Notes under the pieces: generated by a model
What the model was told of the DNA's origin: nothing
Seen by the model: the letters and a program-made list of their open reading frames with translations, nothing else
The model's database searches: none
Position numbers and translations under genes: made by a program
Shown here: in pieces, positions 1-8,671 of the stretch
Layout: every line of letters starts with the position of its first letter
Position numbering within the stretch: position 1 is the first letter of the stretch
Source: Pseudomonas sp. LS.1a
GTDB taxonomy: Bacteria; Pseudomonadota; Gammaproteobacteria; Pseudomonadales; Pseudomonadaceae
Direction of reading: 5' to 3'
Assembly (NCBI RefSeq): GCF_022533585.1
Contig: NZ_CP092827.1
Span: 3,388,001 to 3,452,000, forward strand
DNA length: 64,000 nucleotides

Positions 1-50
1 GGCACGCCCCCGGGCAGTTCCCGATGCCCTACCTTGCCTTGGAGTCAGTC

Positions 51-1463
51 ATGACCAGTGCAGCCAATTCGGCACCCCTCATAGAAAAACACACGATCGG
101 CTACGTGCCCCCGCAAGACCGCCATGGAAAGGTAAGGGATCTGTTCACACTGTGGTTCGGCGGCAACATCGCGCCGCTGCCCATCGTCACCGGCGCACTG
201 GGTGTGCAGCTGTTCCACCTGAACCTGGTATGGGGCATCGTCGCCATCCTCGTCGGCCACCTGGTCGGTGGCGTACTGATGGCGCTGCACTCGGCCCAAG
301 GCCCGCAGATGGGCATCCCGCAGATGATCCAGAGCCGCGCCCAGTTCGGCTCGCTTGGTGCGCTGCTGGTGGTAGTGATTGCCGGGGTCATGTACATCGG
401 CTTCTTCGCCTCCAACATCGTCCTCGCCGGCAAGTCGCTGCACGGTGTGGTCGATGCCGTACCGGTACCGGTGGGCATCGTCATCGGTGCGCTGGGCTCA
501 GGCATCATCGGCATCATCGGCTACCGCTTCATCCACGTGCTCAACCGCATCGGCACCTGGGTGCTGGGTATCGGTATCGTGGTCGGCTTCGGCTACATCT
601 TCAGCCACGTGCAGAGCGACGACTTCCTCACCCGCGGCGGGTTCAACCTGGCCGGCTGGCTGGCCACCGTGTCGCTGGCGGCGCTGTGGCAGATCGCCTT
701 TGCGCCGTATGTGTCGGACTACTCGCGTTACCTGCCGGCGGACGTGAAGGTCAGCTCGACGTTCTGGACTACCTACCTGGGCTCGGCCCTGGGTTCGAGC
801 CTGTCGTTCATCTTCGGCGCCGTGGCGGTGCTGGCGATCCCGGCCGGCATGGACACCATGGACGCCGTCAAGCTGGCCACCGGTTCCCTCGGCCCGATCA
901 TGCTGGTGCTGTTCCTGCTCAGCGTAATCAGTCACAACGCCCTCAACCTGTATGGTGCGGTGCTGTCGATCATCACCCTGGTGCAAACCTTCGCCTACCG
1001 CTGGATCCCTACCGCCAAGAGCCGTGCCGTGCTGTCGCTGATCGTGCTGTCGGCCTGCTGCGTGGTGGCGGTGTTCGCCTCGGCGGACTTCATCGGCCAC
1101 TTCGTCGACATGGTGCTGGTGCTGCTGGTGGTGCTGGTGCCGTGGACGGCGATCAACCTGATCGACTTCTATGCCATTCACAAGGGTGACTACGACATCC
1201 AGTCGATCTTCCAGGTCGATGGCGGCATCTACGGGCGTTACAACCCGCAGGCGCTGATCGCCTATGCAGTGGGCATCGTGGTGCAGATCCCGTTCATGAA
1301 CACGCCGCTGTATGTCGGGCCGATTTCCGAGCATATCAACGGCGCTGACCTGTCGTGGCTGGTGGGGCTGGCGATCACTTCGCCGCTGTACTGGTGGCTG
1401 GCCAGCCGTGACAGTGCCTACCGTCGCCGGCAGATGAGTGCCAAGGTGGCCATGGGGCACTGA
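51..1463 (+). CDS. NCS1-family cytosine/purine permease (CodB-like)
   Basis: This is an inner-membrane permease of the nucleobase:cation symporter-1 family, about 470 residues with roughly twelve hydrophobic segments. Near the N-terminus it has the family-typical stretch with TLWFGGNIAPLPIVTGALG and the following QGPQMGIPQM, which line the substrate path in cytosine and purine importers. The ATG at 51 is preferred over an upstream ATG at 24 because the upstream nine codons have no family counterpart. The likely substrate is cytosine, a purine or another N-heterocycle; the sequence cannot decide which. No deaminase gene is adjacent. The nitrogen-assimilation block that follows makes nitrogen scavenging a reasonable role. 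Confidence 0.85.
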   Translation: MTSAANSAPLIEKHTIGYVPPQDRHGKVRDLFTLWFGGNIAPLPIVTGALGVQLFHLNLVWGIVAILVGHLVGGVLMALHSAQGPQMGIPQMIQSRAQFGSLGALLVVVIAGVMYIGFFASNIVLAGKSLHGVVDAVPVPVGIVIGALGSGIIGIIGYRFIHVLNRIGTWVLGIGIVVGFGYIFSHVQSDDFLTRGGFNLAGWLATVSLAALWQIAFAPYVSDYSRYLPADVKVSSTFWTTYLGSALGSSLSFIFGAVAVLAIPAGMDTMDAVKLATGSLGPIMLVLFLLSVISHNALNLYGAVLSIITLVQTFAYRWIPTAKSRAVLSLIVLSACCVVAVFASADFIGHFVDMVLVLLVVLVPWTAINLIDFYAIHKGDYDIQSIFQVDGGIYGRYNPQALIAYAVGIVVQIPFMNTPLYVGPISEHINGADLSWLVGLAITSPLYWWLASRDSAYRRRQMSAKVAMGH

Positions 1464-1470
1464 TTCAACC

Positions 1471-1576
1471 TGTACCGGCCTCTTCGCGGGCTTGCCCGCT
1501 CCCACAGGAATGTCACCGGCCTCGAAAGCTGTGGTGTCCCTGTGGGAGCGGGCAAGCCCGCGAAGAGGCCGGTACA
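1471..1576. repeat. Paired REP palindrome between convergent genes
   Basis: Two REP-type units face each other. The left arm begins TGTACCGGCCTCTTCGCGGG and runs to CTCCCACAGG; the right arm is its reverse complement, ending in GAGGCCGGTACA. It sits exactly between the converging permease and ammonium channel genes, so it may serve both as a transcription stop. The same unit recurs at 7512, 20479 and 43232. Confidence 0.85.
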
Positions 1577-1589
1577 GGCAACACATCAA

Positions 1590-2894
1590 TCAGAGGTTAT
1601 AAGCCCGCTCATTGTGCTCCGCCAGGTCCAGCCCCTGCTCTTCCTCTTCCCGGCTGGCCCGCAGCCCCACGGTCAGCTTGATCGCCCCGAGAATCGCCCA
1701 GCTCACCACGAAGCAATACACGAAGGTGAACGCCACTCCCTTCAACTGCACCAGTGCCTGCCCGATCGGCGACGCGCCCTCCACATAGCCGCCCAACGCA
1801 GGCGCGGCAAATACCCCGGTCAGTATCGCGCCGACCATTCCGCCCACGCCATGCAGGCCGAACACGTCCAGGCTGTCGTCATAGCCCAGTGCCTGCTTCA
1901 ACCGGGTCACGGCAAAGAAGCAGATGGCCCCGGTCAACAGCCCGATCACCAGCGCGCCCAGCGGCCCGACAAATGCACAGGCCGGGGTAATCCCGACCAA
2001 ACCTGCCAAAGCCCCTGAAGCCGCACCCAGGGCCGTCGGCCGACCATGCATCACCTTCTCGGTCAGCAACCAGCCGACAATCCCCGCACAAGCCGCCACC
2101 ATGGTCGCCAGCATCACCACCCCCGCCGCCTGGTTGGCCGCCAGCCCCGAGCCGACGTTGAAGCCGAACCAGCCCACCCACAGCAACCCGGCGCCCACCA
2201 GGGTGAAGCCGAGGTTGTGCGGTGGCATGGCCACCTGCGGGTAGCCCTTGCGCTTGCCCAGCATCAACGCCGCAGCCAGGGCTGCCACGCCGGAGTTGAT
2301 ATGCACGGCGGTACCACCGGCAAAGTCCAGCACGCCCCAGTTGACCATCAACGCCCCCGGCCCGCCCCAGACCATATGTGCGATCGGCGCGTACACCAGC
2401 ACGAACCAGGCGGCCATGAACAGCAACGAAGCACTGAACTTCATCCGTTCGGCGAAACCACCGGCAATCAGCGCCGGGGTGATGATGGCGAAGGTCAGCT
2501 GGAACACCGCGAACACCCCTTCCGGGATGCTACCGACCAGGCTGTCATGACCGATGTCCAGCATCAGCGCCTTGCCCAGCCCGCCGATGAAACTGTTGAA
2601 GGTCAGCTGGCCGTCGACCATGCCGGTGGTGTCGACCACCAGGCTGTAGCCGAACAGCACCCAGAGGATGCCGATCACCCCGGCCACGGCGAACAGCTGG
2701 GTGAACACCGAAAGGAAGTTCTTGGCCCGCACCATGCCGCCGTAGAACAGCGCCAGGCCCGGGATGCACATCATCAGCACGAACATCGCGGCGCAGATCA
2801 TCCAGGCGGTGTTGCCGGTGTCCAGGGTGGGCTCGGCGGCGTGGGCCCGGGAAGTCAGGGCTAACAACATTACAGCGAGGGTGAGTTGCTTCAT
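1590..2894 (-). CDS. amt: Ammonium transporter (Amt family)
   Basis: This is an Amt/MEP/Rh ammonium channel of 434 residues with a cleavable-looking signal sequence (MKQLTLAVMLLALTSRAHA) followed by eleven predicted membrane segments. Family motifs visible include the AGGTAVHINSG stretch and the conserved FGLHGVGGMVGA helix, which carry the pore histidine pair. The ATG at 2894 is followed at once by the signal peptide and preceded by AGGAG. It lies 150 bp downstream of glxD on the same strand, with a large palindrome in between, and no glnK accompanies it. It probably feeds ammonium to, or recovers it for, the glutamine-synthetase-like and glx proteins encoded upstream. Regulation by nitrogen status is inferred from the sigma-54 promoter upstream of glnT. 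Confidence 0.93.
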   Translation of the reverse strand: MKQLTLAVMLLALTSRAHAAEPTLDTGNTAWMICAAMFVLMMCIPGLALFYGGMVRAKNFLSVFTQLFAVAGVIGILWVLFGYSLVVDTTGMVDGQLTFNSFIGGLGKALMLDIGHDSLVGSIPEGVFAVFQLTFAIITPALIAGGFAERMKFSASLLFMAAWFVLVYAPIAHMVWGGPGALMVNWGVLDFAGGTAVHINSGVAALAAALMLGKRKGYPQVAMPPHNLGFTLVGAGLLWVGWFGFNVGSGLAANQAAGVVMLATMVAACAGIVGWLLTEKVMHGRPTALGAASGALAGLVGITPACAFVGPLGALVIGLLTGAICFFAVTRLKQALGYDDSLDVFGLHGVGGMVGAILTGVFAAPALGGYVEGASPIGQALVQLKGVAFTFVYCFVVSWAILGAIKLTVGLRASREEEEQGLDLAEHNERAYNL

Positions 2895-2928
2895 GGAGTC
2901 ACTCCTGTGTGAATGGTGGGGGTGCCCT

Positions 2929-3034
2929 GGGGCCGCTTTGCGGCCCATCGCGACACAAGGCCGCTCCCACAATGGGTTGCGCTGGCCATATGTGGGAGCG
3001 GCCTTGTGTCGCGAAGGGCCGCAAAGCGGCCCCC
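2929..3034. repeat. Long inverted repeat, second REP-like family
   Basis: The left arm GGGGCCGCTTTGCGGCCC followed by CGCGACACAAGGCCGCTCCCACA is repeated in reverse complement at the right end. Each outer arm is itself a hairpin (GGCCGCTTTGCGGCC). It separates glxD from amt on the same strand and could attenuate read-through into amt. Partial copies occur at 28115 and 30264. Confidence 0.8.
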
Positions 3035-3044
3035 GACGGTCAAC

Positions 3045-4370
3045 TCAATATTGCGCCTGCCCCGGCACCCATGCGGTCCCCGCCAATGGCACCCGCGCCA
3101 TCGCCGCCGCCTCCACGGTCAACGCCACCAGGTCTTCCGGGTCCAGGTTGTGCAAGTGCGACTTGCCACACGCCCGTGCCATGGTCTGCGCCTCCAGCAC
3201 CAGCACCCGCAGGTAGTTGGCCAATCGGCGCCCCGCCTCCTCCGGGTTCAGGCGCTTGGCCAGTTCCGGATCCTGGGTGGTGATGCCGGCCGGGTCGCGG
3301 CCGTTCTGCCAGTCGTCATAGAAGCCTGCCGCCGAGCCGATCTTCTTCAGTTCGGCATCCAGCCGCGGGTGGTTGTCACCCAGCGCGATCAACGCCGCAG
3401 TGCCAATGGCCACCGCATCAGCCCCCAGGGCCATGGCCTTGGCCACATCGGCACCATTGCGAATGCCGCCGGAGACGATCAACTGCACCTTGCGGTGCAT
3501 GCCCATTTCCTGCAGCGCCTGCACTGCCTGCGGGATGGCCGACAGGATCGGGATGCCGACGTGCTCGATAAACACTTCCTGAGTCGCGGCGGTACCACCC
3601 TGCATGCCATCGAGCACGATCACATCGGCACCGGCCTTCACCGCCAGCTTGACGTCGTAATACGGGCGACTGGCGCCGATCTTCACGTAGATGGGCTTTT
3701 CCCAGTCGGTAATCTCGCGGATTTCGGCAATCTTGATCGCCAGGTCGTCCGGGCCGGTCCAGTCCGGGTGGCGGCAGGCGCTGCGCTGGTCGACGCCAAT
3801 CGGCAAAGTACGCATGCCAGCCACGCGCTCGGTCACCTTCATGCCCAGCAACATGCCGCCACCGCCCGGTTTGGCACCTTGGCCGAGGACGATCTCGATG
3901 GCATCGGCCTTGCGCAGGTCGTCGGGGTTCATGCCGTAGCGCGACGGCAGGTACTGGTACACCAGGTGCTGTGACTGGCCGCGCTCTTCCGGGGTCATGC
4001 CACCGTCGCCAGTGGTGGTGCTGGTGCCGGCGATGGTCGCACCACGGCCCAGGGCTTCCTTGGCATTGGCCGACAACGCGCCGAAGCTCATGCCGGCGAT
4101 GGTCACCGGGATTTTCAGGTGGATCGGCTTCTTGGCGAAGCGGGTGCCCAGCAGCACATCGGTGCCGCATTTCTCGCGGTAGCCTTCCAGCGGGTAGCGC
4201 GACACGCTGGCACCGAGCAGCAGCAGGTCGTCGAAGTGCGGCACGCGGCGCTTGGTGCCACCACCGCGAATGTCGTAGATGCCGGTTTCAGCGGCACGCT
4301 GGATTTCCTGGATGGTCAGGCGATCGAAGGTGGCCGACTCACGCAGTACCGGGGGGAATTGCTCGCTCAT
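3045..4370 (-). CDS. glxD: GlxD-type FMN glutamate synthase domain protein
   Basis: This protein of 441 residues corresponds to the FMN-binding synthase domain of glutamate synthase as a stand-alone subunit. Visible features are the DGGMTPEERG segment, the GQGAKPGGGGML loop, and the barrel strands carrying VDGMQGG and the phosphate-binding VSGGIRNGADVAKAMALGADAVAIG. It follows glxC by 15 bp. With GlxB (amidotransferase) and GlxC (GXGXG domain) it rebuilds a split glutamate synthase, the same organisation as N-methylglutamate synthase (MgsABC) of methylamine users. Whether the acceptor product here is glutamate or an N-substituted glutamate cannot be read from sequence. Confidence 0.85.
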   Translation of the reverse strand: MSEQFPPVLRESATFDRLTIQEIQRAAETGIYDIRGGGTKRRVPHFDDLLLLGASVSRYPLEGYREKCGTDVLLGTRFAKKPIHLKIPVTIAGMSFGALSANAKEALGRGATIAGTSTTTGDGGMTPEERGQSQHLVYQYLPSRYGMNPDDLRKADAIEIVLGQGAKPGGGGMLLGMKVTERVAGMRTLPIGVDQRSACRHPDWTGPDDLAIKIAEIREITDWEKPIYVKIGASRPYYDVKLAVKAGADVIVLDGMQGGTAATQEVFIEHVGIPILSAIPQAVQALQEMGMHRKVQLIVSGGIRNGADVAKAMALGADAVAIGTAALIALGDNHPRLDAELKKIGSAAGFYDDWQNGRDPAGITTQDPELAKRLNPEEAGRRLANYLRVLVLEAQTMARACGKSHLHNLDPEDLVALTVEAAAMARVPLAGTAWVPGQAQY

Positions 4371-4385
4371 GGGAATGTTCCTGGA

Positions 4386-5060
4386 TCAGTACGCGCTGGC
4401 GTTGTCGACTTTGAAGTTGTACAGCTGGCGAGCCGAGCCGTAGCGTTTGAAATCGGCGGCCTTGTGGTCCAGGCCGGCCTTGTTCAGCAGTTCCTGCAGC
4501 TCTTGCAGGTGCTCGGCGCGCATCTCTTTCTCGATGCAGTCCGAACCCAGCGACTGCACCGAACCCTTGACGTAGATGCGCACCTCGTACAGCGAATCGC
4601 CCAGCGCATCGCCGGCATCGCCACACACCACCAAACGCCCGGCCTGGCCCATGAAGCAGCTCATGTGGCCGATGCTGCCGCCGACGACGATATCCACGCC
4701 CTTCATGGAAATACCGCAACGCGCGCCGGCGTCGCCCTCGATCACCAGCAGCCCGCCATGGGCGGTGGCGCCGGCGGCCTGGGAGGCGCTGCCCTTGACC
4801 CGCACCGAGCCGGACATCATGTTCTCGGCCACGCCGACACCGACGTTGCCATGCACGGTGACGCTGGCCTGCTGGTTCATGCCGGCGCAGTAATAGCCGG
4901 CGTGGCCTTCGATATCCACGGCCACGGCGGCGTTGATGCCCACGGCCAGGTTGTGCTTGCCGTCGGGGTGGGTCACCCGCCATTCGTGGTCCTGCACCTC
5001 ACCGTGCAAGGACTGGTTGAGGACACGCACCGAGGTGCTGGAAAGGTCGATCGTCTTCAT
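4386..5060 (-). CDS. glxC: GlxC, GXGXG-domain glutamate synthase subunit
   Basis: This 224-residue protein resembles the C-terminal right-handed beta-helix (GXGXG) domain of glutamate synthase. Repeating turns such as VHGNVGVGVAENMMSG, IEGDAGARCGISMKG and VCGDAGDALGDSLYE are plain in the sequence. In glutamate synthase this domain is structural and spaces the amidotransferase from the FMN barrel. It lies between glxB (27 bp upstream) and glxD (15 bp downstream), so all three are almost certainly co-transcribed and form one complex. An ORF in another frame covers part of the same stretch and is a shadow. Confidence 0.85.
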   Translation of the reverse strand: MKTIDLSSTSVRVLNQSLHGEVQDHEWRVTHPDGKHNLAVGINAAVAVDIEGHAGYYCAGMNQQASVTVHGNVGVGVAENMMSGSVRVKGSASQAAGATAHGGLLVIEGDAGARCGISMKGVDIVVGGSIGHMSCFMGQAGRLVVCGDAGDALGDSLYEVRIYVKGSVQSLGSDCIEKEMRAEHLQELQELLNKAGLDHKAADFKRYGSARQLYNFKVDNASAY

Positions 5061-5087
5061 GGGGTTCTCCAGTGGTTCGGTGGCAGG

Positions 5088-5993
5088 TCAGGCGCTTTTG
5101 CGTTCCCAGACGTACAGGGTGGCCGGGGCCGGTTCCCAGACCTTGGCATTTTCGATGCCCGGCAGGCTGGCCAGCGCCTGGTACTCCGAGGCCATGGCCA
5201 CGTAGTCGTCGGTCTCGGCCAGCACGGCGGGCTTGCAGGCGATCGGGTCGCGGATCACGGCAAAGCCGTTGCGGGTGCCGATGGCGAAGGTGAAGAAGCC
5301 ATCGAGGTCCTCCAGGGCGCCGTCCAGGGCCTGGGCCAGGCTGTCGCCCTGCTGCAGGCGCCAGGTCAGGTAGCCGGCAGCCACTTCGGTGTCGTTGTCG
5401 GTTTCGAAGCTGATGCCTTCGCGCTTGAGTTGCTGGCGCAGGCGGAAGTGGTTGGACAGTGAGCCGTTGTGCACCAGGCACAGGTCGGCACCGGTGGAGA
5501 ACGGGTGGCTCCCTTCCATGGTCACGGCGCTTTCGGTGGCCATGCGGGTATGGCCGATGATGTGACTGCCCTTCATGCTGCCCAGGCCGAAGCGGCTGGA
5601 AATGTCTGCCGGCAGGCCCATGCCCTTGAGAATTTCGATACTCTGCCCGGCGCTCATGATGCGTACATCGGGCGCCTGCTCGGCCAATGCGGCGCGGACA
5701 GCGGCCTCATCGGAGTGCACCTTGAGCACGGCGGCGCTGGCGTTCTGGAACCAGTCCAGCGAACAGCCCAGGCGGCCCTCCAGCCGGCCCATCAAGGTGG
5801 TCCAGGGATAGTTGATGTCGGTGGCCTGCAGGGTCAGCTTGACCCAGCCGTCAGCCACTTCATCGCCGTAGATGGCAAAACCGGCGCTGTCCGGACCACG
5901 ATCGGTCATGGCCTTGAGCATGGGGTCGAAGAGTTTGCCGAGCTGGGCTTCCAGCTCGGGATTTTTCAGGTACAGACCTACGATTCCACACAT
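5088..5993 (-). CDS. glxB: GlxB, class II glutamine amidotransferase subunit
   Basis: This is a 301-residue N-terminal-nucleophile glutamine amidotransferase. It starts MCGIVGLY, so Cys2 is the catalytic nucleophile after removal of Met1. Further family marks are MTDRGPDSAGFAIYG, the GHTRMATES segment and LVHNGSLSN. It would release ammonia from glutamine and pass it to the FMN synthase subunit. It sits 67 bp after glnT and 27 bp before glxC. The same gene order is known as mgsA or glxB in methylamine and nitrogen clusters of other bacteria. Confidence 0.88.
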   Translation of the reverse strand: MCGIVGLYLKNPELEAQLGKLFDPMLKAMTDRGPDSAGFAIYGDEVADGWVKLTLQATDINYPWTTLMGRLEGRLGCSLDWFQNASAAVLKVHSDEAAVRAALAEQAPDVRIMSAGQSIEILKGMGLPADISSRFGLGSMKGSHIIGHTRMATESAVTMEGSHPFSTGADLCLVHNGSLSNHFRLRQQLKREGISFETDNDTEVAAGYLTWRLQQGDSLAQALDGALEDLDGFFTFAIGTRNGFAVIRDPIACKPAVLAETDDYVAMASEYQALASLPGIENAKVWEPAPATLYVWERKSA

Positions 5994-6060
5994 GGTGATG
6001 CTCCTTACTAGGCAGTGGGCGACCGCTTTCGTGCTGGCCGCCCAAGGGATTGGGGGGCGG

Positions 6061-7395
6061 TCAGAAGAATTCGGTGTAACGCTGGATTTCCCAGTCGGAG
6101 ACGTGGCGGCAGTACTCCACCCACTCCATGCGCTTTAGCTTGATGAACTCGTCGACGATTTCGGCGCCCAGCACCTCGCGGAACAGCGGGTCGGCCTCCA
6201 GGGCGTCGGCCGCTTCCTTTAGCGACTGTGGCAAGGTCTTGATGCCGCGTGCGGCGATCTCTTCCAGGCTGAGGTTGTAAAGGTTTTCGTTGCACATCTC
6301 GCCCGGCTCCAGCTGTCGGTCAATGCCATCGAGGCCGGCAGCGATGATCGCGGCGGTGACCAGGTACGGGTTGCAGCCGGCATCCGGCAGGCGGAATTCC
6401 AGGCGGCCATAGGGGATGCGCACCATCGCCGAGCGATTGTTGGCGCCGTAGGCGACAAACGCCGGGGCCCAGGTCGCGCCGGACAGCGAACGGCCGACCA
6501 CCAGGCGCTTGTACGAGTTGACCGTGGGCGCGGCGAAGGCGCACAACGCCGGGCCATGGGCCAGCAGGCCTGCGGCAAAGTGGTAGGCCAGCTTCGACAG
6601 GCCCATGCCGCTGCTGTCGGACGGGTCATGGAACAGGTTCTTGTTGGTGCTGCTGGCCAGCGACAGGTGGAAGTGCATGCCATTGCCGGCGCGCTTGGGG
6701 TCGGGCTTGGGCATGAACGAGCAGATCATGCCCAGGTCGTTGGCAATCTCGCCGGCGGCCATGCGGAAGAAGGTGAAGCGGTCGGCCGACTCCATGGCGT
6801 CGCTGTAGGTGTAGTTGATCTCGAACTGGCCGTTGGCGTCCTCATGGTCGATCTGGTAGATGTCGAAGCCCACCGGCTGCAGCGCCTCGGTCAGGCGCTC
6901 GAGGAACAGCCGCGAGCGCGACAGGCCCTTGTAGTCGTAGCACGGCTTGTCGAGGTTGTCGGAGGCGTCCACCAGTTGCAGCTTGCCATCCTCGTCGCGG
7001 CGGAACAGGCTGAACTCGGGCTCCAGCCCGGTGTTCAGGGTCCAGCCCTTGTCGGCCAGGCGCTGCACCTGCTGCTGCAACACGTAGCGGCTGTCGTAGG
7101 GCCAGGGCTGGCCGTTTACGTGGCCTACACACACCACACGGCCGTAGCCCGGCTGCCACGGGACCGGAATCAAGGTGGAAAGGTCGCCGCGGGCCATGAA
7201 GTCCGGGCCGTGCGGTTCCATGCCCATGCCGCAGATGGCGAACCCGGCAAAGCCGGCGCCCTCCTCGGCCACCATCTTCAGGCCCGATACCGGCACCGAT
7301 TTGGTCTTCGCCGAGCCATGGATATCGACGAACTGTGCCAGCACGTACTTGATGCCGTGCTGATCGAGGGTGCGCTGGGTTTCTGCTGGCAACAT
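6061..7395 (-). CDS. glnT: Glutamine synthetase-like protein (GlnT type III / GmaS-like)
   Basis: This 444-residue protein belongs to the glutamine synthetase superfamily, in the subgroup annotated as GlnT type III or gamma-glutamylmethylamide synthetase. The ATP-grasp-like core is intact: [43 protein letters not shown], and the [27 protein letters not shown] segment. The start at 7395 has AGGAG eight bases upstream; the reading frame continues upstream without support. It leads the operon with glxBCD. The sequence alone does not say whether ammonia or a methylated amine is the substrate. A sigma-54-type promoter at 7460-7475 points to nitrogen control. Confidence 0.85.
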   Translation of the reverse strand: MLPAETQRTLDQHGIKYVLAQFVDIHGSAKTKSVPVSGLKMVAEEGAGFAGFAICGMGMEPHGPDFMARGDLSTLIPVPWQPGYGRVVCVGHVNGQPWPYDSRYVLQQQVQRLADKGWTLNTGLEPEFSLFRRDEDGKLQLVDASDNLDKPCYDYKGLSRSRLFLERLTEALQPVGFDIYQIDHEDANGQFEINYTYSDAMESADRFTFFRMAAGEIANDLGMICSFMPKPDPKRAGNGMHFHLSLASSTNKNLFHDPSDSSGMGLSKLAYHFAAGLLAHGPALCAFAAPTVNSYKRLVVGRSLSGATWAPAFVAYGANNRSAMVRIPYGRLEFRLPDAGCNPYLVTAAIIAAGLDGIDRQLEPGEMCNENLYNLSLEEIAARGIKTLPQSLKEAADALEADPLFREVLGAEIVDEFIKLKRMEWVEYCRHVSDWEIQRYTEFF

Positions 7396-7459
7396 GGGTT
7401 GAACACTCCTGGGCAAGGGGCAATGATTCCGCATGAGAAACTTACTTTCCTCACAGGAA

Positions 7460-7475
7460 TGCAATGCGCTTGCCA
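7460..7475 (-). promoter_or_regulatory. Candidate sigma-54 promoter for glnT-glxBCD
   Basis: Read on the minus strand the site is TGGCAAGCGCATTGCA, which matches the -24/-12 consensus TGGCAC-N5-TTGCA except for one base. It would start transcription roughly 50 bases ahead of the glnT ATG. Sigma-54 plus NtrC is the usual nitrogen-starvation control in pseudomonads. A clear NtrC dyad was not found next to it. Confidence 0.65.
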
Positions 7476-7511
7476 ACTTTGTTCAGGGTGCAACCTTGCG
7501 GTGTCTGAGCG

Positions 7512-7589
7512 GGCCTCTTCGCGGGCATGCCCGCTCCCACAGGGTTCGCCGCAAAGCCCTGTGGAAGCGGGCTTGCCCGCGAAGAGGCC
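7512..7589. repeat. Paired REP palindrome
   Basis: Left unit GGCCTCTTCGCGGGCATGCC then GCTCCCACAGGG; right unit is the near-perfect inverse ending GCGAAGAGGCC, with CTGTGGAAGC in place of CTGTGGGAGC. It lies between the divergent glnT and XRE-cupin regulator genes, upstream of the sigma-54 site. Confidence 0.85.
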
Positions 7590-7741
7590 GATACAGGCAG
7601 CACAAAACCCAGGCAGATTTTCATGCTCCATTTATGGGAAACTTGTTTTCACCCGAGGAAAGAAGCTGCCAATGCAGTTGCCTTTCGCACTTTCTCAGTG
7701 CGAAAAATTTATTCTTGAACTGAAACCGTGCAGGACATTCG

Positions 7742-8335
7742 ATGCCAACCGAAACCGAACCGCGCCTTCGCCTGGAGCAGTACCTGGGTCTGCAGATCAA
7801 GCGTCAACGCCAGGCCCAGTCCCTCAAGCTCGCCGATGTCGCACGCATCGCCGGCATCAGCCAAGGCATGCTGAGCAAGATCGAGAACGCCCAGGTGTCC
7901 ACCAGCCTCGACACTCTCAGCCGCCTGTGCGACGTGCTGGGCATGCCGATGGCCAAGCTGTTCAGCCAATATGACCAGCCCGACGGCAATGCCTTGCTGG
8001 TGAAAGCCGGTGAAGGGCTGGAGGTAGTGCGCCGCGGTACCGAGAAAGGCCACACCTACCATCTGCTCAATCACGCCAGGGGGCCGAAGAAAAACTTCGA
8101 GGCCTACATGGTGACCATGGACGACGCCAGTGAAGAGTTCCCGACCTTCGCCCACCCCGGCACCGAGTTCCTCCACTTGCTGGAGGGCGAACTGGTGTAC
8201 CGCCACGGCAACCAGCTTTATCACATGCAGGCCGGCGACAGCCTGACCTTCGACGGCGAGACCCCGCACGGCCCCGAGCAACTGGTGCAGGTACCCATCC
8301 GCCTGTTGTCGATCATGAACTACGGCGACGAGTGA
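7742..8335 (+). CDS. XRE-family regulator with C-terminal cupin
   Basis: This is a 197-residue DNA-binding regulator. Residues about 17-70 form an XRE helix-turn-helix (RQRQAQSLKLADVARIAGIS then QGMLSKIENAQVSTSLDTL). The C-terminal half, about 120-190, is a cupin with HPGTEFLHLLEGELVYRHGN and a ligand-type SLTFDGETPHGPEQL. Proteins of this architecture commonly sit beside amine, polyamine or glutamine-synthetase-like catabolic genes and respond to the pathway metabolite. It is divergent from glnT-glxBCD, so it probably controls that operon as well as itself. An AGGA lies at a proper distance from the ATG at 7742. Confidence 0.85.
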   Translation: MPTETEPRLRLEQYLGLQIKRQRQAQSLKLADVARIAGISQGMLSKIENAQVSTSLDTLSRLCDVLGMPMAKLFSQYDQPDGNALLVKAGEGLEVVRRGTEKGHTYHLLNHARGPKKNFEAYMVTMDDASEEFPTFAHPGTEFLHLLEGELVYRHGNQLYHMQAGDSLTFDGETPHGPEQLVQVPIRLLSIMNYGDE

Positions 8336-8671
8336 CGCGGCGCAGCAAGGCAACAACCGGTGTCGCGATCAGACAAGCACACGTCGCCCGCGATCGGCTT
8401 CCGAGCTGTGCCTACAAAAGTAATGCACACATCGACCAGCCCCGCTCCGTGGGCTGATCGGTGCGGTATTGGCGAGTAAAACAGCCTCGTTTCACAATTC
8501 CTACGCTGTAGCGTCTTTTTTGCACCGGGCAGTTCGTCCGGGCTCATTCGGAAGCGTGCGGTTGGCTATTTCGACTTGGACGCGCTGTCCGACATCGAGG
8601 TCGCTGCAGTAGGCGACTCGATGTTCATTTGAGGTTTCTTGCAAAGCCTATAAAACAGATGGTGGCCATGG
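8336..8671. other. Non-coding gap before the nitrile cluster
   Basis: No convincing gene is seen in this 336-bp stretch between the 3' ends of the XRE-cupin and AraC-type genes. A short stem ACGCT/AGCGT followed by a T-run (8503-8521) could be a weak terminator for the plus strand. The stretch may mark the left border of the inserted aldoxime-nitrile cluster, but no repeat or integrase is present. Confidence 0.4.

Noticed and set aside
498..1589. 363-codon ORF antisense to the permease
   Set aside because: It is rich in His, Arg and Gln with no domain and is a mirror of the real gene's codons in high-G+C DNA; it also runs through the REP palindrome.
4119..5462. 447-codon plus-strand ORF across glxD, glxC and glxB
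   Set aside because: It is antisense to three well-recognised genes and has shadow-type composition.
7487..7492. GGTGCA half site as an NtrC box near the glnT promoter
   Set aside because: Only one half is clear and it is closer to the -24 element than NtrC sites normally are.
6556..7974. 472-codon plus-strand ORF antisense to glnT and running into the regulator
   Set aside because: No known domain; it crosses the sigma-54 promoter and REP and overlaps two solid genes.
8320..8547. 75-codon minus-strand ORF at the left edge of the nitrile cluster
   Set aside because: No ribosome site, overlaps the end of the XRE-cupin gene, and has no recognisable features.
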